The notes under the pieces were generated by a model. The model did no database searches. It saw nothing but the letters and a program-made list of their open reading frames with translations, and was not told the DNA's origin. A program made the position numbers and the translations under genes. This document shows positions 19,311 through 28,395 of a stretch of 50,833 bases of DNA, one piece after another. How positions within the stretch are numbered: the stretch's first letter is position 1; each line of letters opens with the position of its first letter. The DNA comes from an uncultured Clostridia bacterium. Lineage in GTDB: Bacteria > Bacillota > Clostridia > TANB77 > CAG-508. Where the stretch lies: contig CANQDX010000007.1 of the NCBI GenBank assembly GCA_947594065.1, forward strand, positions 1 through 50,833. The letters are read 5' to 3'.

Positions 19311-19739
19311 TTATTCTTCTCCGTTATTTGATTCCTTTACTACTTCTGTTGTATTAACACCTTGAATATGAACATTTACCTCTTCTATACTTAAACCAGT
19401 CATATTTTCCACTGCTTTTTTTACTCTGTTTTGAATTTCATACGCAATATCTGGTATTCTAGAACCATATTCTACAATAATGTTTACATCAATTTTTAAT
19501 TTGTTTTCGTTATGATCAACTTTTATTCCTTTTGCATAACTTTTTTTACCAAATACTTCTGATATACCTCCTGCAAATCCTCCTGCCATTGAATATACTC
19601 CTGATACCTCAGATGCCGCCTTTCCTGCTATAATTGCAATAACATCATCTGCAATTTTAATTCCGTTTTCTTCAATTTCATTTCCTGTTTCTGAAACAAC
19701 TGTCTCTTCTTTTAATTCTTCCTTATTGTTTTCTTCCAT
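19311..19739 (-). CDS. asp23: Asp23/Gls24 family envelope stress protein
   Basis: The 142-aa protein has the family core: IKIADDVIAIIAGKAASEV, VSGVYSM, AKGIKVD, LKIDVNIIVEYG and QNRVKKAVENMTGL. The ATG at 19739 is favoured over the upstream TTG by spacing to GGAAGGG. Both termini are acidic. It precedes amaP and DUF2273, forming the membrane-associated Asp23 module. Confidence 0.93.
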   Translation of the reverse strand: MEENNKEELKEETVVSETGNEIEENGIKIADDVIAIIAGKAASEVSGVYSMAGGFAGGISEVFGKKSYAKGIKVDHNENKLKIDVNIIVEYGSRIPDIAYEIQNRVKKAVENMTGLSIEEVNVHIQGVNTTEVVKESNNGEE

Positions 19740-19763
19740 ATTCAACCCTTCCTTTCAATTATT

Positions 19764-19797
19764 TAAAAACTGATATACTACTAAAAGTATATCAGTT
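19764..19797 (-). terminator. Hairpin after the DUF1292 gene
   Basis: AAACTGATATAC pairs with GTATATCAGTTT, followed by TTTTAAAT on the minus strand. It may terminate or attenuate between the DUF1292 gene and asp23. Confidence 0.65.
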
Positions 19798-19827
19798 TAT
19801 CTTCAATTTTACAACTATTTTTTTGAA

Positions 19828-20124
19828 TTAATCTACAAAATTAAAATCATCTTTAAATTTTTCTTTAAATATCTCAAATACCTTATTTAATGTATCTTCA
19901 TCATCAACACTTACATAAGATTCCTCATCTTCTGATTCTGTATCTTCTAATTTTAATATAACTACTTCTCCGGCGTCGTCAGCTTCTTCTGCTGGTAGTA
20001 AAACTACATATTCTTCGCCCTCGTATTCTATTAAATCTAAGAATTCAAATTCTGCTTCATTACCTTCTTCATCATTTAATACAATGATGTTATCTAAATC
20101 TTCATTATTAGTATCTTCACTCAT
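19828..20124 (-). CDS. DUF1292 protein
   Basis: This very acidic 98-aa protein shows the DUF1292 core (NIIVLNDEEGNEAEFEFLD, then YVVLLPAEEA and VVILKLEDTE). Its function is unknown. It regularly lies next to ruvX and ireB in Firmicutes, as here. Confidence 0.92.
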   Translation of the reverse strand: MSEDTNNEDLDNIIVLNDEEGNEAEFEFLDLIEYEGEEYVVLLPAEEADDAGEVVILKLEDTESEDEESYVSVDDEDTLNKVFEIFKEKFKDDFNFVD

Positions 20125-20184
20125 TATTTCTTTCTCCTTTCAAATTTTTATATTTTTAAATTGTATTTCTACAACATTAATAAC

Positions 20185-20598
20185 TTATTTTTTATTTATA
20201 TACATTTCTAATATATAAACTGCTGAAATTGTATCTACCAAATTTTTTTTCTCTTTTGGGTTGATATTTAATTCATTCATTGTTTTATGTGCAGCAACAG
20301 TTGTTAATCGCTCGTCAATTTCTTCTATTTTTATTTTATTAAATTTGCACTTTAGTTTTTGAATAAACTTTTTGGTTACTTCAACTCTTTGACTACTATC
20401 ACCATTTAACATATATGGCAATCCAATTACAAATGTATCTATCTCATAAGTTTGTGTTAGTTCTTCTAGTCTTTTCAAAACAATTTTATCATTTCCTTTA
20501 TGATGTATTGTTTCCAATCCTTGTGCAGTTATACCTAATGCATCTGTAATTGCAATTCCAACTCTGCTATCTCCATAATCTATTCCCAATGTTCTCAT
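20185..20598 (-). CDS. ruvX: RuvX/YqgF Holliday-junction resolvase-like protein
   Basis: The 137-aa RNase H-fold protein shows MRTLGIDYGDSRVGIAITD at the N-terminus, FVIGLPYMLNGD in the middle and DERLTTV with a late aspartate (DTISA). YqgF proteins are linked to pre-16S rRNA processing in E. coli and to junction resolution in others. Confidence 0.94.
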   Translation of the reverse strand: MRTLGIDYGDSRVGIAITDALGITAQGLETIHHKGNDKIVLKRLEELTQTYEIDTFVIGLPYMLNGDSSQRVEVTKKFIQKLKCKFNKIKIEEIDERLTTVAAHKTMNELNINPKEKKNLVDTISAVYILEMYINKK

Positions 20599-20630
20599 TT
20601 TTTATATCATTTCCTTTTTGGTTTAAAAAC

Positions 20631-20885
20631 TTATTCATCAAGTCCTATATAATTTCTAACCAATTTTTCCAAAAGTTCGTCTCTATCTAATTGTCTTATT
20701 AAATTTCTAGCATCATTATAACTTGTAATATAGGTTGGATCTCCAGATAAAATATAACCTACTATTTGATTAATAGGATTATAACCTTTTTTTTGCAAAG
20801 CACTATAAACTTGTTTTAGCACTTCTCTTGCTTTTATATTTTTGTCTCTTTCTACTGAATAATTCATTGTTTTATCAAAATCCAT
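20631..20885 (-). CDS. ireB: IreB family regulatory phosphoprotein
   Basis: The 84-aa protein matches the IreB/DUF965 pattern: MNYSV near the start, [39 protein letters not shown]. In Enterococcus it is a target of the kinase IreK and controls cephalosporin resistance. Its N-terminal threonine (FDKTMNYS) is the probable phosphosite. It precedes ruvX. Confidence 0.94.
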   Translation of the reverse strand: MDFDKTMNYSVERDKNIKAREVLKQVYSALQKKGYNPINQIVGYILSGDPTYITSYNDARNLIRQLDRDELLEKLVRNYIGLDE

Positions 20886-20908
20886 TCTAAAACCTCCTAA
20901 TTACAACT

Positions 20909-22000
20909 TTAGATTAAATTAATATCATTTTCACTTTTATCGGCTTTATCTAAAAATTCTTCCAATTTTTTATTTAGTCCTTCCAAAGCTGTACCTTTAT
21001 AATATGTAGTAACAACAAAATTTAATTTTGGGCTAACTACTTTTTTCTTTCCTTTAATTGCATTTTGTTCAACAACAGGAATTTGCATTTTTTCCAAATC
21101 TGATTTCAATTCTTGTATAAAGTTTACTACACTATCTGGATCAACTCCTGAAAATATAATTAAGAATTTTGGTCCCATATATCTTACAAATAAATATTCA
21201 TCAGATATATTTTCTTGTATATGTTTGCTAACTTCTGTAATAATGTTGTTTCCTGTCTTTCTTCCTACTCTATCATTAATTTCACTTAAGTTAGTAATAT
21301 TAAACATACATACACTAGATGTTGGATATCTATCTACTATTTTTCTACCTTTTCCATATAAATATTCTACATTATTCAATTCAGAATATAAATCTTTTCT
21401 GCTTAAACTTTCTACTACAGATTGATAAGATACTGATTTTAAAACAGAAATAATATTATCTTTTACTACTTCTAAAATAGTAGTATCTAATTTATCAAAT
21501 GCGTGTGCTACGCCACTTTCTAAAATCCAGTAACCTATATAAATATTATCTATATATAAAGGGAAAAATATAGCAGATTTTGCTCTTCCAAATTCAGATT
21601 TTTGATATGGCAATTTATCATTTTCATTATCTACTGTTACATATTTAGGCGTTGCAGTTGTTATACTATCTTTAAATATTTCTTCATTTTGAAGATTTCT
21701 TAAAGTTTCCCAATGCTTTTCACTTACGTTTGTAGCCTTTATTACATATTCTGCTCCATCAAAAATTACAATAGTAGAATATTTGATATCATATTTTTCT
21801 ATTAGTATGTTATTAATTTTTACAATTTTATTATCTACAGATTCTTCTTCACCTATTGTGCTCATAAATTCCTGTAACACGTTCAAACTTGTTACTTTTT
21901 GATTTACGTTGTTTAGATTTTGTATCTGTTTATTAATCATTATATTATATACTAAGAGCACTAATACAATAATTACTAATATAACTATTACCGCAAGCAC
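20909..22000 (-). CDS. Membrane GAF / degenerate GGDEF protein
   Basis: After one N-terminal membrane helix (about 2-23) a GAF-like domain follows (about 40-190, with a QEFMSTIGEEESVDN start and SAIFFPLYIDNIYIGYWIL). Then comes a GGDEF-like domain (about 205-360) whose signature loop is YMGPKFLII, so the GG(D/E)EF residues are lost and it should not make cyclic-di-GMP. A GTG at 22000 is favoured because AAAGGGGTG lies eight bases before it. It directly follows the TadZ-like gene, suggesting a shared regulatory role. Confidence 0.75.
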   Translation of the reverse strand: MLAVIVILVIIVLVLLVYNIMINKQIQNLNNVNQKVTSLNVLQEFMSTIGEEESVDNKIVKINNILIEKYDIKYSTIVIFDGAEYVIKATNVSEKHWETLRNLQNEEIFKDSITTATPKYVTVDNENDKLPYQKSEFGRAKSAIFFPLYIDNIYIGYWILESGVAHAFDKLDTTILEVVKDNIISVLKSVSYQSVVESLSRKDLYSELNNVEYLYGKGRKIVDRYPTSSVCMFNITNLSEINDRVGRKTGNNIITEVSKHIQENISDEYLFVRYMGPKFLIIFSGVDPDSVVNFIQELKSDLEKMQIPVVEQNAIKGKKKVVSPKLNFVVTTYYKGTALEGLNKKLEEFLDKADKSENDINLI

Positions 22001-22021
22001 CTTTTTCACCCCTTTATTATT

Positions 22022-24400
22022 TTAATATTTATTTTTCATTTGCTCTAACGTATTATTCATATTAGCAGAGAATCTGTTATTACCTGAATAATCTCCCATT
22101 GGTTTATATTTATTTCCAAGTAAAGGATATACCATATTTGCTAATTCTTTTAACTTGCCTATAAAGTTTTTAGAATATCCATTAATTGAAATTTCACAGT
22201 CCATTACTCCTTCTAAGTATCTTGAGCATACATCTTCTTCGAAAGGAATTGTACAATATTTTACAGTATCTTTATTAAATAATTCTGTCATAAATGACAT
22301 CGCAGGATCATTATAATAAGCCAATCCACCTATAATTGCCTTTGCTGTTAATCCTCTTACTCTCATTTCTTTATTTATAACAATTCTAATTTTTTCTGGC
22401 TTTAGAACATCTTTTGCCTTTAAATCTCTTAAAAATGCTGTCATTGGTTGAATTGTAAGGATGTCCATAGTTTGTACAATATATATTTCTTGTGCAATTC
22501 CAAAATATTCTGAATTTGTATTAAAGTCACAATCCATTAATACAACAGAATAATTTTGAACTAATGTAGAAATAATTCCATCTATATTCTCTAATGGAAC
22601 ACTATCTCCTGGAAGAGCAGTATATACGTCTAAATTTTTATCTATCATTATTCCATTAGTTGTTCCATTTGCTAATTGCTTAATAGATTCAAAAGCAACA
22701 TTTCTAAGCTTTTCTTCATTTTTAGTATAAATATAATATGAATTTCTATTTGTTGTTAAATCTAGAATAGCTGTTTTAATTCCCATAGAAGATAAGCATT
22801 TTGCAACATTATTTACTAAAAATGATGTACCATTTTTTGTTGTTCCAACAAAACAAACTACTTTTTTATCTCTTGATAGTAAGCCATCCAAATTTCCATT
22901 TGGTACATAATTTGCTCTTTCATTGTAATTTGTAACTGTATTATTGTATTCTTGTTGTGTATTTTGTTGTGTTGTATTCATTTTTGTATTTTCTATATTT
23001 GAAACATCATTATTTGAATCAAATCCTGGCAACATAGATGAATCTTGATCTAAATCATCAAAACCTGGCAAAACTGAATCGTCTTCACTCTGTTCTTCTT
23101 TTTCTGTATCATTATCAAAACCTGTCAATACATTTTCTTGGTCAAATGATTCAAATCCCGGTAAAGTATTATCGTTATCTTCTTCAGAAGAATTTAGTCC
23201 TGGTAAAACATCGCTTTCTTTGTTTTCTTCTTCTAAATCAGATAATGGTAATGAATCATCAATTTCGTCAAAACCAGGTAAAACAGTATTAAAATCTTCT
23301 TCCTCTTGTTCTACTTCTGTTATCTTTTTAGGTCTTCCTCTGCCTCTTTTTACTGTATTTACTTGTGGTTGCTCAGATTCATCTACTATCTTTTTAGGTC
23401 TTCCTCTACCTCTTTTTACTGGTTCTACTACATCTTCTGGTTCTAGTATATTTTCAACTTCATTATTGATATTTTCTGTAGGAGTAATTTCTTCTATTTC
23501 TTGGAAATCTTCATCTTGCTCTGGTTCTTCCTTTTCAATAGGTTGAACAACAGGAGTAGCTTTCTTCATTGCCACTTTTTTTACTGCTGTTGGTACAATA
23601 ACAGGTTTAACAAGTCTATTAGTATTATTGTTATTCAAAAATCCTATTTTTAAACCATCTGATTCTTTCTGTTTTTTCATTACATTAATAGAAGATGCTG
23701 TATCTCCAAATGTCATTACAGACTGATATTTAGGACATCTTTCTTCTAATACTGCTTTTACGTTAAGTGGTAAAAATTTTGTTATAATTCTTAATTGTGC
23801 ATCATTATATTGTGCTGCAATGTTATTAAAGCTTTCTATATATCTGTCCTCATCTTTTCCTAATCTTCTATAATGATTTAAAATATTCTTAATTTCTGCT
23901 TCGCTAACATTTTCTTCACTTTCACTTTTATAATTTACTTCATCTGATTCTATTTTATAATAAATTTTAGCTTCTTTTTTACTACGAGGTTTATTTAACA
24001 AATTGCATACATTTGCTGTACTACGGTCTTGGCCTAACAAAGCATTGTAGATTCCTATTCCAAATAGTTTTACTAAAATTGGTTCAGATTTTTCTCTTCT
24101 ATCTGTACTAATTAAAATAATAGGAATATCTTCTCCATTTACACCTGTTGCTTCATCACTGATATTATCAAGTTTTTCAAATAGAAATTTATCAATTGCA
24201 TCATAATTATTATTAGCAAAAGGCTCTAAATCTTCACTAATAACTATTCTATCATAAGATTTATCTCTTTGTAGTTCTTTTACAATTGCATTGAAATAAT
24301 ACATATTTTTATATGAAATTATTTCTTTATATTCTTTTTGATAACGTTTAACTATTTGAGTTGATATATTTTCATCGCTTACAGCAAATAGTACTTTCAT
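22022..24400 (-). CDS. TadZ/CpaE-like protein with AT-hooks and LPGF repeats
   Basis: The 792-aa protein has three parts. Residues 1-140 look like an atypical receiver domain (VLFAVSDENISTQIVKRY; IPIILISTD). Residues 250-505 are low complexity and carry two exact AT-hooks KRGRGRPKK (about 329-337 and 351-359) and six LPGF-type motifs between 373 and 460. Residues 513-792 form a MinD/ParA-like domain (KVVCFVGTTKNGTSFLVNNVA, SVVLMDCDFN) in which the Walker A lysine pattern is altered to GTTKNGTS. Receiver plus MinD domain is the layout of TadZ/CpaE pilus-positioning proteins, but no Tad genes are visible. Confidence 0.7.
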   Translation of the reverse strand: MKVLFAVSDENISTQIVKRYQKEYKEIISYKNMYYFNAIVKELQRDKSYDRIVISEDLEPFANNNYDAIDKFLFEKLDNISDEATGVNGEDIPIILISTDRREKSEPILVKLFGIGIYNALLGQDRSTANVCNLLNKPRSKKEAKIYYKIESDEVNYKSESEENVSEAEIKNILNHYRRLGKDEDRYIESFNNIAAQYNDAQLRIITKFLPLNVKAVLEERCPKYQSVMTFGDTASSINVMKKQKESDGLKIGFLNNNNTNRLVKPVIVPTAVKKVAMKKATPVVQPIEKEEPEQDEDFQEIEEITPTENINNEVENILEPEDVVEPVKRGRGRPKKIVDESEQPQVNTVKRGRGRPKKITEVEQEEEDFNTVLPGFDEIDDSLPLSDLEEENKESDVLPGLNSSEEDNDNTLPGFESFDQENVLTGFDNDTEKEEQSEDDSVLPGFDDLDQDSSMLPGFDSNNDVSNIENTKMNTTQQNTQQEYNNTVTNYNERANYVPNGNLDGLLSRDKKVVCFVGTTKNGTSFLVNNVAKCLSSMGIKTAILDLTTNRNSYYIYTKNEEKLRNVAFESIKQLANGTTNGIMIDKNLDVYTALPGDSVPLENIDGIISTLVQNYSVVLMDCDFNTNSEYFGIAQEIYIVQTMDILTIQPMTAFLRDLKAKDVLKPEKIRIVINKEMRVRGLTAKAIIGGLAYYNDPAMSFMTELFNKDTVKYCTIPFEEDVCSRYLEGVMDCEISINGYSKNFIGKLKELANMVYPLLGNKYKPMGDYSGNNRFSANMNNTLEQMKNKY

Positions 24401-24403
24401 TTG

Positions 24404-24805
24404 TTAACCCCTCCAACTTTTTACAACTATTGCAAATATTAATGGCAATACCTGACATATTACAAAAATTGTTATAAAGCCTATCATTAAAATAAGTCCT
24501 CTATCTCTTATATCTATTCTTCTAATTCCAATTACATATTGATAAATTGCTGCAACAGCTATTCCAATAAAACAGCAAGGTATACTATATATTCTAATTT
24601 TATTTAAAATATATGCTGTCATTCCATAGCTTTCTGATCCATAGGCTTCTGTGTAATCACTCATTTCTTTCAATTCTTTTTCTTTAATTTCAATTAATTG
24701 ACTAGATGTTTGGTTATCTATTACCTGTTTAGAACTAACTGCATAAACACTACAAATAGAAAACAAGAAAATTACTATAAACAATATTGCTACTATTTTT
24801 TTCAT
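24404..24805 (-). CDS. Small membrane protein upstream of the TadZ-like gene
   Basis: The 133-aa protein has an N-terminal signal or anchor, an extracytoplasmic stretch with SQLIEIKEKELKEMSDYTEAYG, and two further membrane helices (about 72-92 and 101-128). Family unknown. It ends three bases before the TadZ-like start and has its own promoter (24850-24878), so the two are an operon. Confidence 0.75.
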   Translation of the reverse strand: MKKIVAILFIVIFLFSICSVYAVSSKQVIDNQTSSQLIEIKEKELKEMSDYTEAYGSESYGMTAYILNKIRIYSIPCCFIGIAVAAIYQYVIGIRRIDIRDRGLILMIGFITIFVICQVLPLIFAIVVKSWRG

Positions 24806-24849
24806 AACTATTTCTCCCCTAGTTTTACATTCATAAATTTACATATATT

Positions 24850-24878
24850 ATCATACACTACAATGGAAAAAAATACAA
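24850..24878 (-). promoter_or_regulatory. Promoter of the TadZ-like operon
   Basis: TTGTAT, 17-base spacer, TATGAT on the minus strand, about 45 bases before the start codon at 24805. Confidence 0.6.
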
Positions 24879-24915
24879 GATTTATTTTGAAAATATTATA
24901 AATTTTCTTTTTATT

Positions 24916-26157
24916 TTATAACCTATTATACAAATATTTCATCCACGTATAAACACCATTTGCCCAATTTTTATCTGTTGCATATTTTGTATTTACTCCT
25001 TGTAATGTTGCACCGTGATAATATTTACCCGTAGCTACTTCTCCATTATATATGCTTGTTCCTTTTGGATTTAGATAATGTTTTACAAGTACTCTAGCAA
25101 TCATATCAATTCCGGCAGCATATCCATTATATGAGTAAGCACTTGAATATGCATTCATATCGTATGCTCCATATCCAAATAAATTTTTCTTATTTGTTGC
25201 TATTTTAGAAGTTCCCCAAGCGCTCTCGTGAATTCCAACAGCAGCAACAAATACGCCATTTATTCCATAAGATTGCTCTATATAATAAAAATATTTTGCA
25301 TTTTCCTTAAATACTCCGTTTTTATCTTTACTTTCATTTGTAAAGATTTTTTCAAATTGTTCTAAAGTTAATCCACTTGGTTTATTTAAATTCATATTTT
25401 TACTTAATGTTTTTAATAGTTGAGACTTAGACTGTTGTGACGTATTTCCATTGTAATTGTAGGTATCTGGAACAATGTAAGTTACACAGTCAGACTCTAC
25501 CCATCCATAATATGTGTCATAATTTACATAATACCAATTTCCCTTTTTCTTTTCTATTTTTAATTTTGAATTTTGATTAATCTTTGCTACAACCTCTGCG
25601 CCTTTTTTATTTTCTGCTTTAATATCTAATTCATAAGGTGTAGCATATACAGTATCACCTACTTTTATTTTGTGAGAATCATAATAATTAGAAGTACCTA
25701 CTTCAACAATTCTATCTACAGACGCAGTTACAATTCTTCTTCCAATTTGCTCATCTGATACTAATTCTTCCCCTATATACTGCTTTTTAATAATTAATTC
25801 TTGTTTTCCATCTTGTCCTTGTTGTAAAACTTGTACTTTTCCTTTAGGTAAATTACTATTATTTTTGTATTGTGTTTCATATTCTAATTCAACAATTTGT
25901 GTTTCTATTACTTCTTTTGTTTGATTATTAGTATTTTTTTCAATTATTTCATTAATATCAATAATTCCCTCGTAAGCTTCGTCCATCCATTCTATCTGTT
26001 GCGGAACCATTGCGCTTTTAGTTACAACTTCTTTTGATACCCTATACTTTACAGCAAAAATTCCTGAAAGAAAGAAAACTACTATTATTGCCAACACTAT
26101 TAATATTATTATTACTATGTTTTTTGTTCTATTGTCATTTATTTTTATTTTCTTCAT
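24916..26157 (-). CDS. SH3 and glucosaminidase domain wall hydrolase
   Basis: The protein (413 aa from the ATG at 26157, with GGTGAAAAAT upstream) has an N-terminal membrane anchor, a G5-like region (about 75-145, TQIVELEYETQYKNNSNLPKGKV), an SH3-like segment ending NWYYVNYDTYYGWVESDCV, and a C-terminal beta-N-acetylglucosaminidase domain (NAKYFYYIEQSYGINGVFV, VGIHESAWGTSKIA with the catalytic Glu, KNLFGYGAYD). A promoter (TTGACA, 17, TAAAAT) inside the upstream in-frame extension supports this start. Likely remodels peptidoglycan. Confidence 0.82.
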   Translation of the reverse strand: MKKIKINDNRTKNIVIIILIVLAIIVVFFLSGIFAVKYRVSKEVVTKSAMVPQQIEWMDEAYEGIIDINEIIEKNTNNQTKEVIETQIVELEYETQYKNNSNLPKGKVQVLQQGQDGKQELIIKKQYIGEELVSDEQIGRRIVTASVDRIVEVGTSNYYDSHKIKVGDTVYATPYELDIKAENKKGAEVVAKINQNSKLKIEKKKGNWYYVNYDTYYGWVESDCVTYIVPDTYNYNGNTSQQSKSQLLKTLSKNMNLNKPSGLTLEQFEKIFTNESKDKNGVFKENAKYFYYIEQSYGINGVFVAAVGIHESAWGTSKIATNKKNLFGYGAYDMNAYSSAYSYNGYAAGIDMIARVLVKHYLNPKGTSIYNGEVATGKYYHGATLQGVNTKYATDKNWANGVYTWMKYLYNRL

Positions 26158-26265
26158 ATTTTTCACCAATATTATTTTAAATATAAAAAAATTTTTTGTC
26201 AATTGTTTCATTCATATTGCTTTTAAATTAATATTATTGTAATATAGTAATATAAGGAGACGCAA

Positions 26266-27099
26266 ATGAGAAGAGATATTAATGTTAGAAAAAGAAAACA
26301 AATGCTTTTAAGAAAAATAAATTTAAAGAGTTTGCAATTACTTGTTTTGCTTATTGTTTTGCTATGTATATGTATTTTCGTTTATTTATTTTTTATTCAA
26401 GATTTATTTATAAAAAATAATTTAGAACAAGATAGCTTATTCTTTTCAAGCTTTAACGAAGATATACCTTTTAGTTTAAGTAAAATTGTTTTATTTAGCA
26501 GTGCCACTGCCGAAACAGGAAGTGTAAACCAACAATTAAGTTTAGATATTTCACAATACTGCGATATTGGCATTTACCTAAATAATACCAAAGAAGATGT
26601 TTTCATTCAATCTCTATCTATTAATGACATTGCTTTGTCCAATTCAGAATTAGGTACACCTTGTTTATACAAGAAAAACATTCAAGACTTTGGAAAATGT
26701 AGTTATAAAAAAGAAAATTTAATAGAAAATGAATTTAGTTTTCCTATTGTAGATTCTAGTACAACTTTAAATTATGAAAATTTTGAATTAGCAAATGATT
26801 CTACAACTCCTATTGCTTTAGGATTTTATAACCAAAATATAAAAAAAGATTTCATCATTGATAATAAGGAAATTGTATATAATGGAACACTTTTAAAAAC
26901 AGCATTCATTCCTCAAAGCAGTATAAAATGCAATGTTTCGTTTAGTATTCATATTGTTACTACAAATGGTGAAGAATATTTATGCAATGTAAGTATAGAT
27001 GTTCCTTTTGAAAATGAAGATGGCTCTATTTATGATATTGGAAATATTACACAAGAAATTGCAAGTAATGATGCAAATAAATTTATTAGAATAAAATAA
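26266..27099 (+). CDS. Orphan membrane-anchored extracytoplasmic protein
   Basis: I do not recognise this 277-aa protein. A basic N-terminus (RRDINVRKRKQMLLRK) precedes one membrane helix (about 24-47). The remainder is an extracellular, mostly beta-type domain with paired cysteines (near 92/142 and 225/245), which could form disulfides. It is divergent from the glucosaminidase gene across a 108-base gap. AAGGAG precedes the ATG and a bidirectional terminator follows. Confidence 0.7.
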   Translation: MRRDINVRKRKQMLLRKINLKSLQLLVLLIVLLCICIFVYLFFIQDLFIKNNLEQDSLFFSSFNEDIPFSLSKIVLFSSATAETGSVNQQLSLDISQYCDIGIYLNNTKEDVFIQSLSINDIALSNSELGTPCLYKKNIQDFGKCSYKKENLIENEFSFPIVDSSTTLNYENFELANDSTTPIALGFYNQNIKKDFIIDNKEIVYNGTLLKTAFIPQSSIKCNVSFSIHIVTTNGEEYLCNVSIDVPFENEDGSIYDIGNITQEIASNDANKFIRIK

Positions 27100-27106
27100 T
27101 TTAAAA

Positions 27107-27142
27107 AACACAAAGATTTATAATATTATTCTCTTTGTGTTT
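27107..27142. terminator. Bidirectional terminator
   Basis: AACACAAAGA and TCTTTGTGTT form a stem with A and T runs on both sides. It serves the orphan gene on the plus strand and element B/dinD on the minus strand. Confidence 0.75.
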
Positions 27143-27162
27143 TTATGTTTTCAAATTTTATG

Positions 27163-27210
27163 TGGTGCCAACGATGTAGATATTTACGACTCGTAATTGG
27201 CTCTCTTGAC
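27163..27210 (-). repeat. Dispersed element, copy B
   Basis: On the minus strand this starts GTCAAGAGAGCCAA and ends GTTGGCACCA, like copy A at 168-212. It carries TTACG-AGT-CGTAA, a perfect 5-bp hairpin just inside the left arm, where copy A is three bases shorter. It lies about 65 bases past the dinD stop and is followed by a terminator, so it could be a structured dinD 3' UTR or an independent small RNA. Confidence 0.6.
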
Positions 27211-27274
27211 AATTTATATAATTATCAATCAGTTTCTGTTATTAATTTAATATAATAATTATTCAAGTTTATTA

Positions 27275-28111
27275 TTAATAATTTATTATTTTTTTTCTCA
27301 AGCTTTTATTATTTTCCTTTTCCAATTGCTTTAAACTTTTTTTAGGTGTTGGCAAATCTTCTGGCATAGTTCCACCAAGTTCCTTTATTGTTTCTCTTAC
27401 TTTTGCTCCAACATTATAATGAATTTTATTTGCTTCTTTTTCTGTTTGAATATTATCTCTTTTTAATTTTTGCTCTGTCTGAGAAATTCTAAATAAATTT
27501 GCTATAAGCTCATCACTTCCCATATTATCTAAAATATCTTCTCTATATCGTAATCCTTTTCTTTTTGCAATATCATCAGCAGTTTCTCCATTATACAATC
27601 CTTTATATCCATAATTATGAAATCTATCAAAATTTTTAACTCCCGCTTTTTGGGCTATTTGATTTAGTGAATAATTTCCTTTTTTTGTTAAATTTCTTTG
27701 ATAAAATCTTTTTTCATCTTCTGTTAGCATACTATATTCTTTTTCATTAATCTCTTGTTTTCTAGTTTGAACTGCGAAATATGTTTGAGCAAGAGCAATT
27801 ACTTTTTTTCTAGAATCTCCGTTTTGAGCAATTAAATAACAAGCATAACGAGAAAGTTTATAGTCATTTATTCTAACTTTCGCATTATTAGCGCGTTTTG
27901 ACAACTTGTCGGCACCGACAAAATGTTCAAGCACATTGATATAGCTATTCTGACAAGCTAACTTAGCTTTTTCTATTACACCTTCAAATTTTCTCCATTC
28001 TTTGTAATCTAGTACAATTTGTAATTCTCTAGCATACCAAAATTCAACTCCATTTTCATCAATATGCTTAATATCTTCAAATTTTTTATTATTTTTATTT
28101 ATTTCTTTCAT
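27275..28111 (-). CDS. dinD: DNA damage-inducible protein D (DinD)
   Basis: In E. coli DinD is SOS-induced and inhibits RecA. The 278-aa protein shows the family features: FEDIKHIDENGVEFWYARELQIVLDYKEWRKF (BRO-like N-terminus), HFVGADK, YKLSRYACYLIAQNGD, AQTYFAVQTRKQE and the HNYGYKGLYNG(E)T segment. The promoter has a palindrome between -35 and -10 that fits a LexA box, supporting SOS control. The gene lies next to a tRNA, a common landing site for accessory genes. Confidence 0.9.
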   Translation of the reverse strand: MKEINKNNKKFEDIKHIDENGVEFWYARELQIVLDYKEWRKFEGVIEKAKLACQNSYINVLEHFVGADKLSKRANNAKVRINDYKLSRYACYLIAQNGDSRKKVIALAQTYFAVQTRKQEINEKEYSMLTEDEKRFYQRNLTKKGNYSLNQIAQKAGVKNFDRFHNYGYKGLYNGETADDIAKRKGLRYREDILDNMGSDELIANLFRISQTEQKLKRDNIQTEKEANKIHYNVGAKVRETIKELGGTMPEDLPTPKKSLKQLEKENNKSLRKKIINY

Positions 28112-28149
28112 TTACATCATCTCCGTTTTAACATATTTTTATGCTGATA

Positions 28150-28178
28150 ATTATAAAACAATTGTTTGTAATTGTCAA
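28150..28178 (-). promoter_or_regulatory. dinD promoter with SOS-box-like operator
   Basis: TTGACA, 17-base spacer and TATAAT on the minus strand. The spacer contains the 12-bp palindrome AAACAATTGTTT (28156-28167), matching the (G/A)AAC-N4-GTT(T/C) core of Gram-positive LexA sites. Confidence 0.7.
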
Positions 28179-28213
28179 TGATATTTTAAATTTTTATGTT
28201 ATAAAAATAAAAA

Positions 28214-28237
28214 AAACCTTCCTTTTTCAGGATGGTA
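28214..28237 (-). terminator. Terminator of tRNA-Leu
   Basis: ACCATCCT pairs with AGGAAGGT (one mismatch) around GAAAA, followed by eight T on the minus strand. Confidence 0.65.
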
Positions 28238-28277
28238 TTTATATATCTGTTTTATAAAGTTCGATCAGATACGTCGT

Positions 28278-28364
28278 TGGTGCAGGTGGTGGGACTTGAA
28301 CCCACACGCCATTTCTGACAATGGTTTTTGAGACCATCCTGTCTGCCAGTTCCAGCACACCTGC
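28278..28364 (-). tRNA. tRNA-Leu (CAA)
   Basis: The 87-nt gene has acceptor GCAGGTG/CACCTGC, an encoded CCA, anticodon stem ATGGT/ACCAT with loop CTCAAAA (anticodon CAA, reads UUG), a long class II variable arm and a T arm with GTTCAAGTC. It is the only tRNA I find in the window. Confidence 0.95.
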
Positions 28365-28395
28365 ATATTTTTTGATAATTACATTGAATACAAAA

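Noticed and set aside
27163-28364. Integrated element with the tRNA-Leu 3' end as attachment site
   Set aside because: The similarity of the tRNA 3' flank (CACCAACGACGTA) to element B is short, and no integrase or direct repeat was found.
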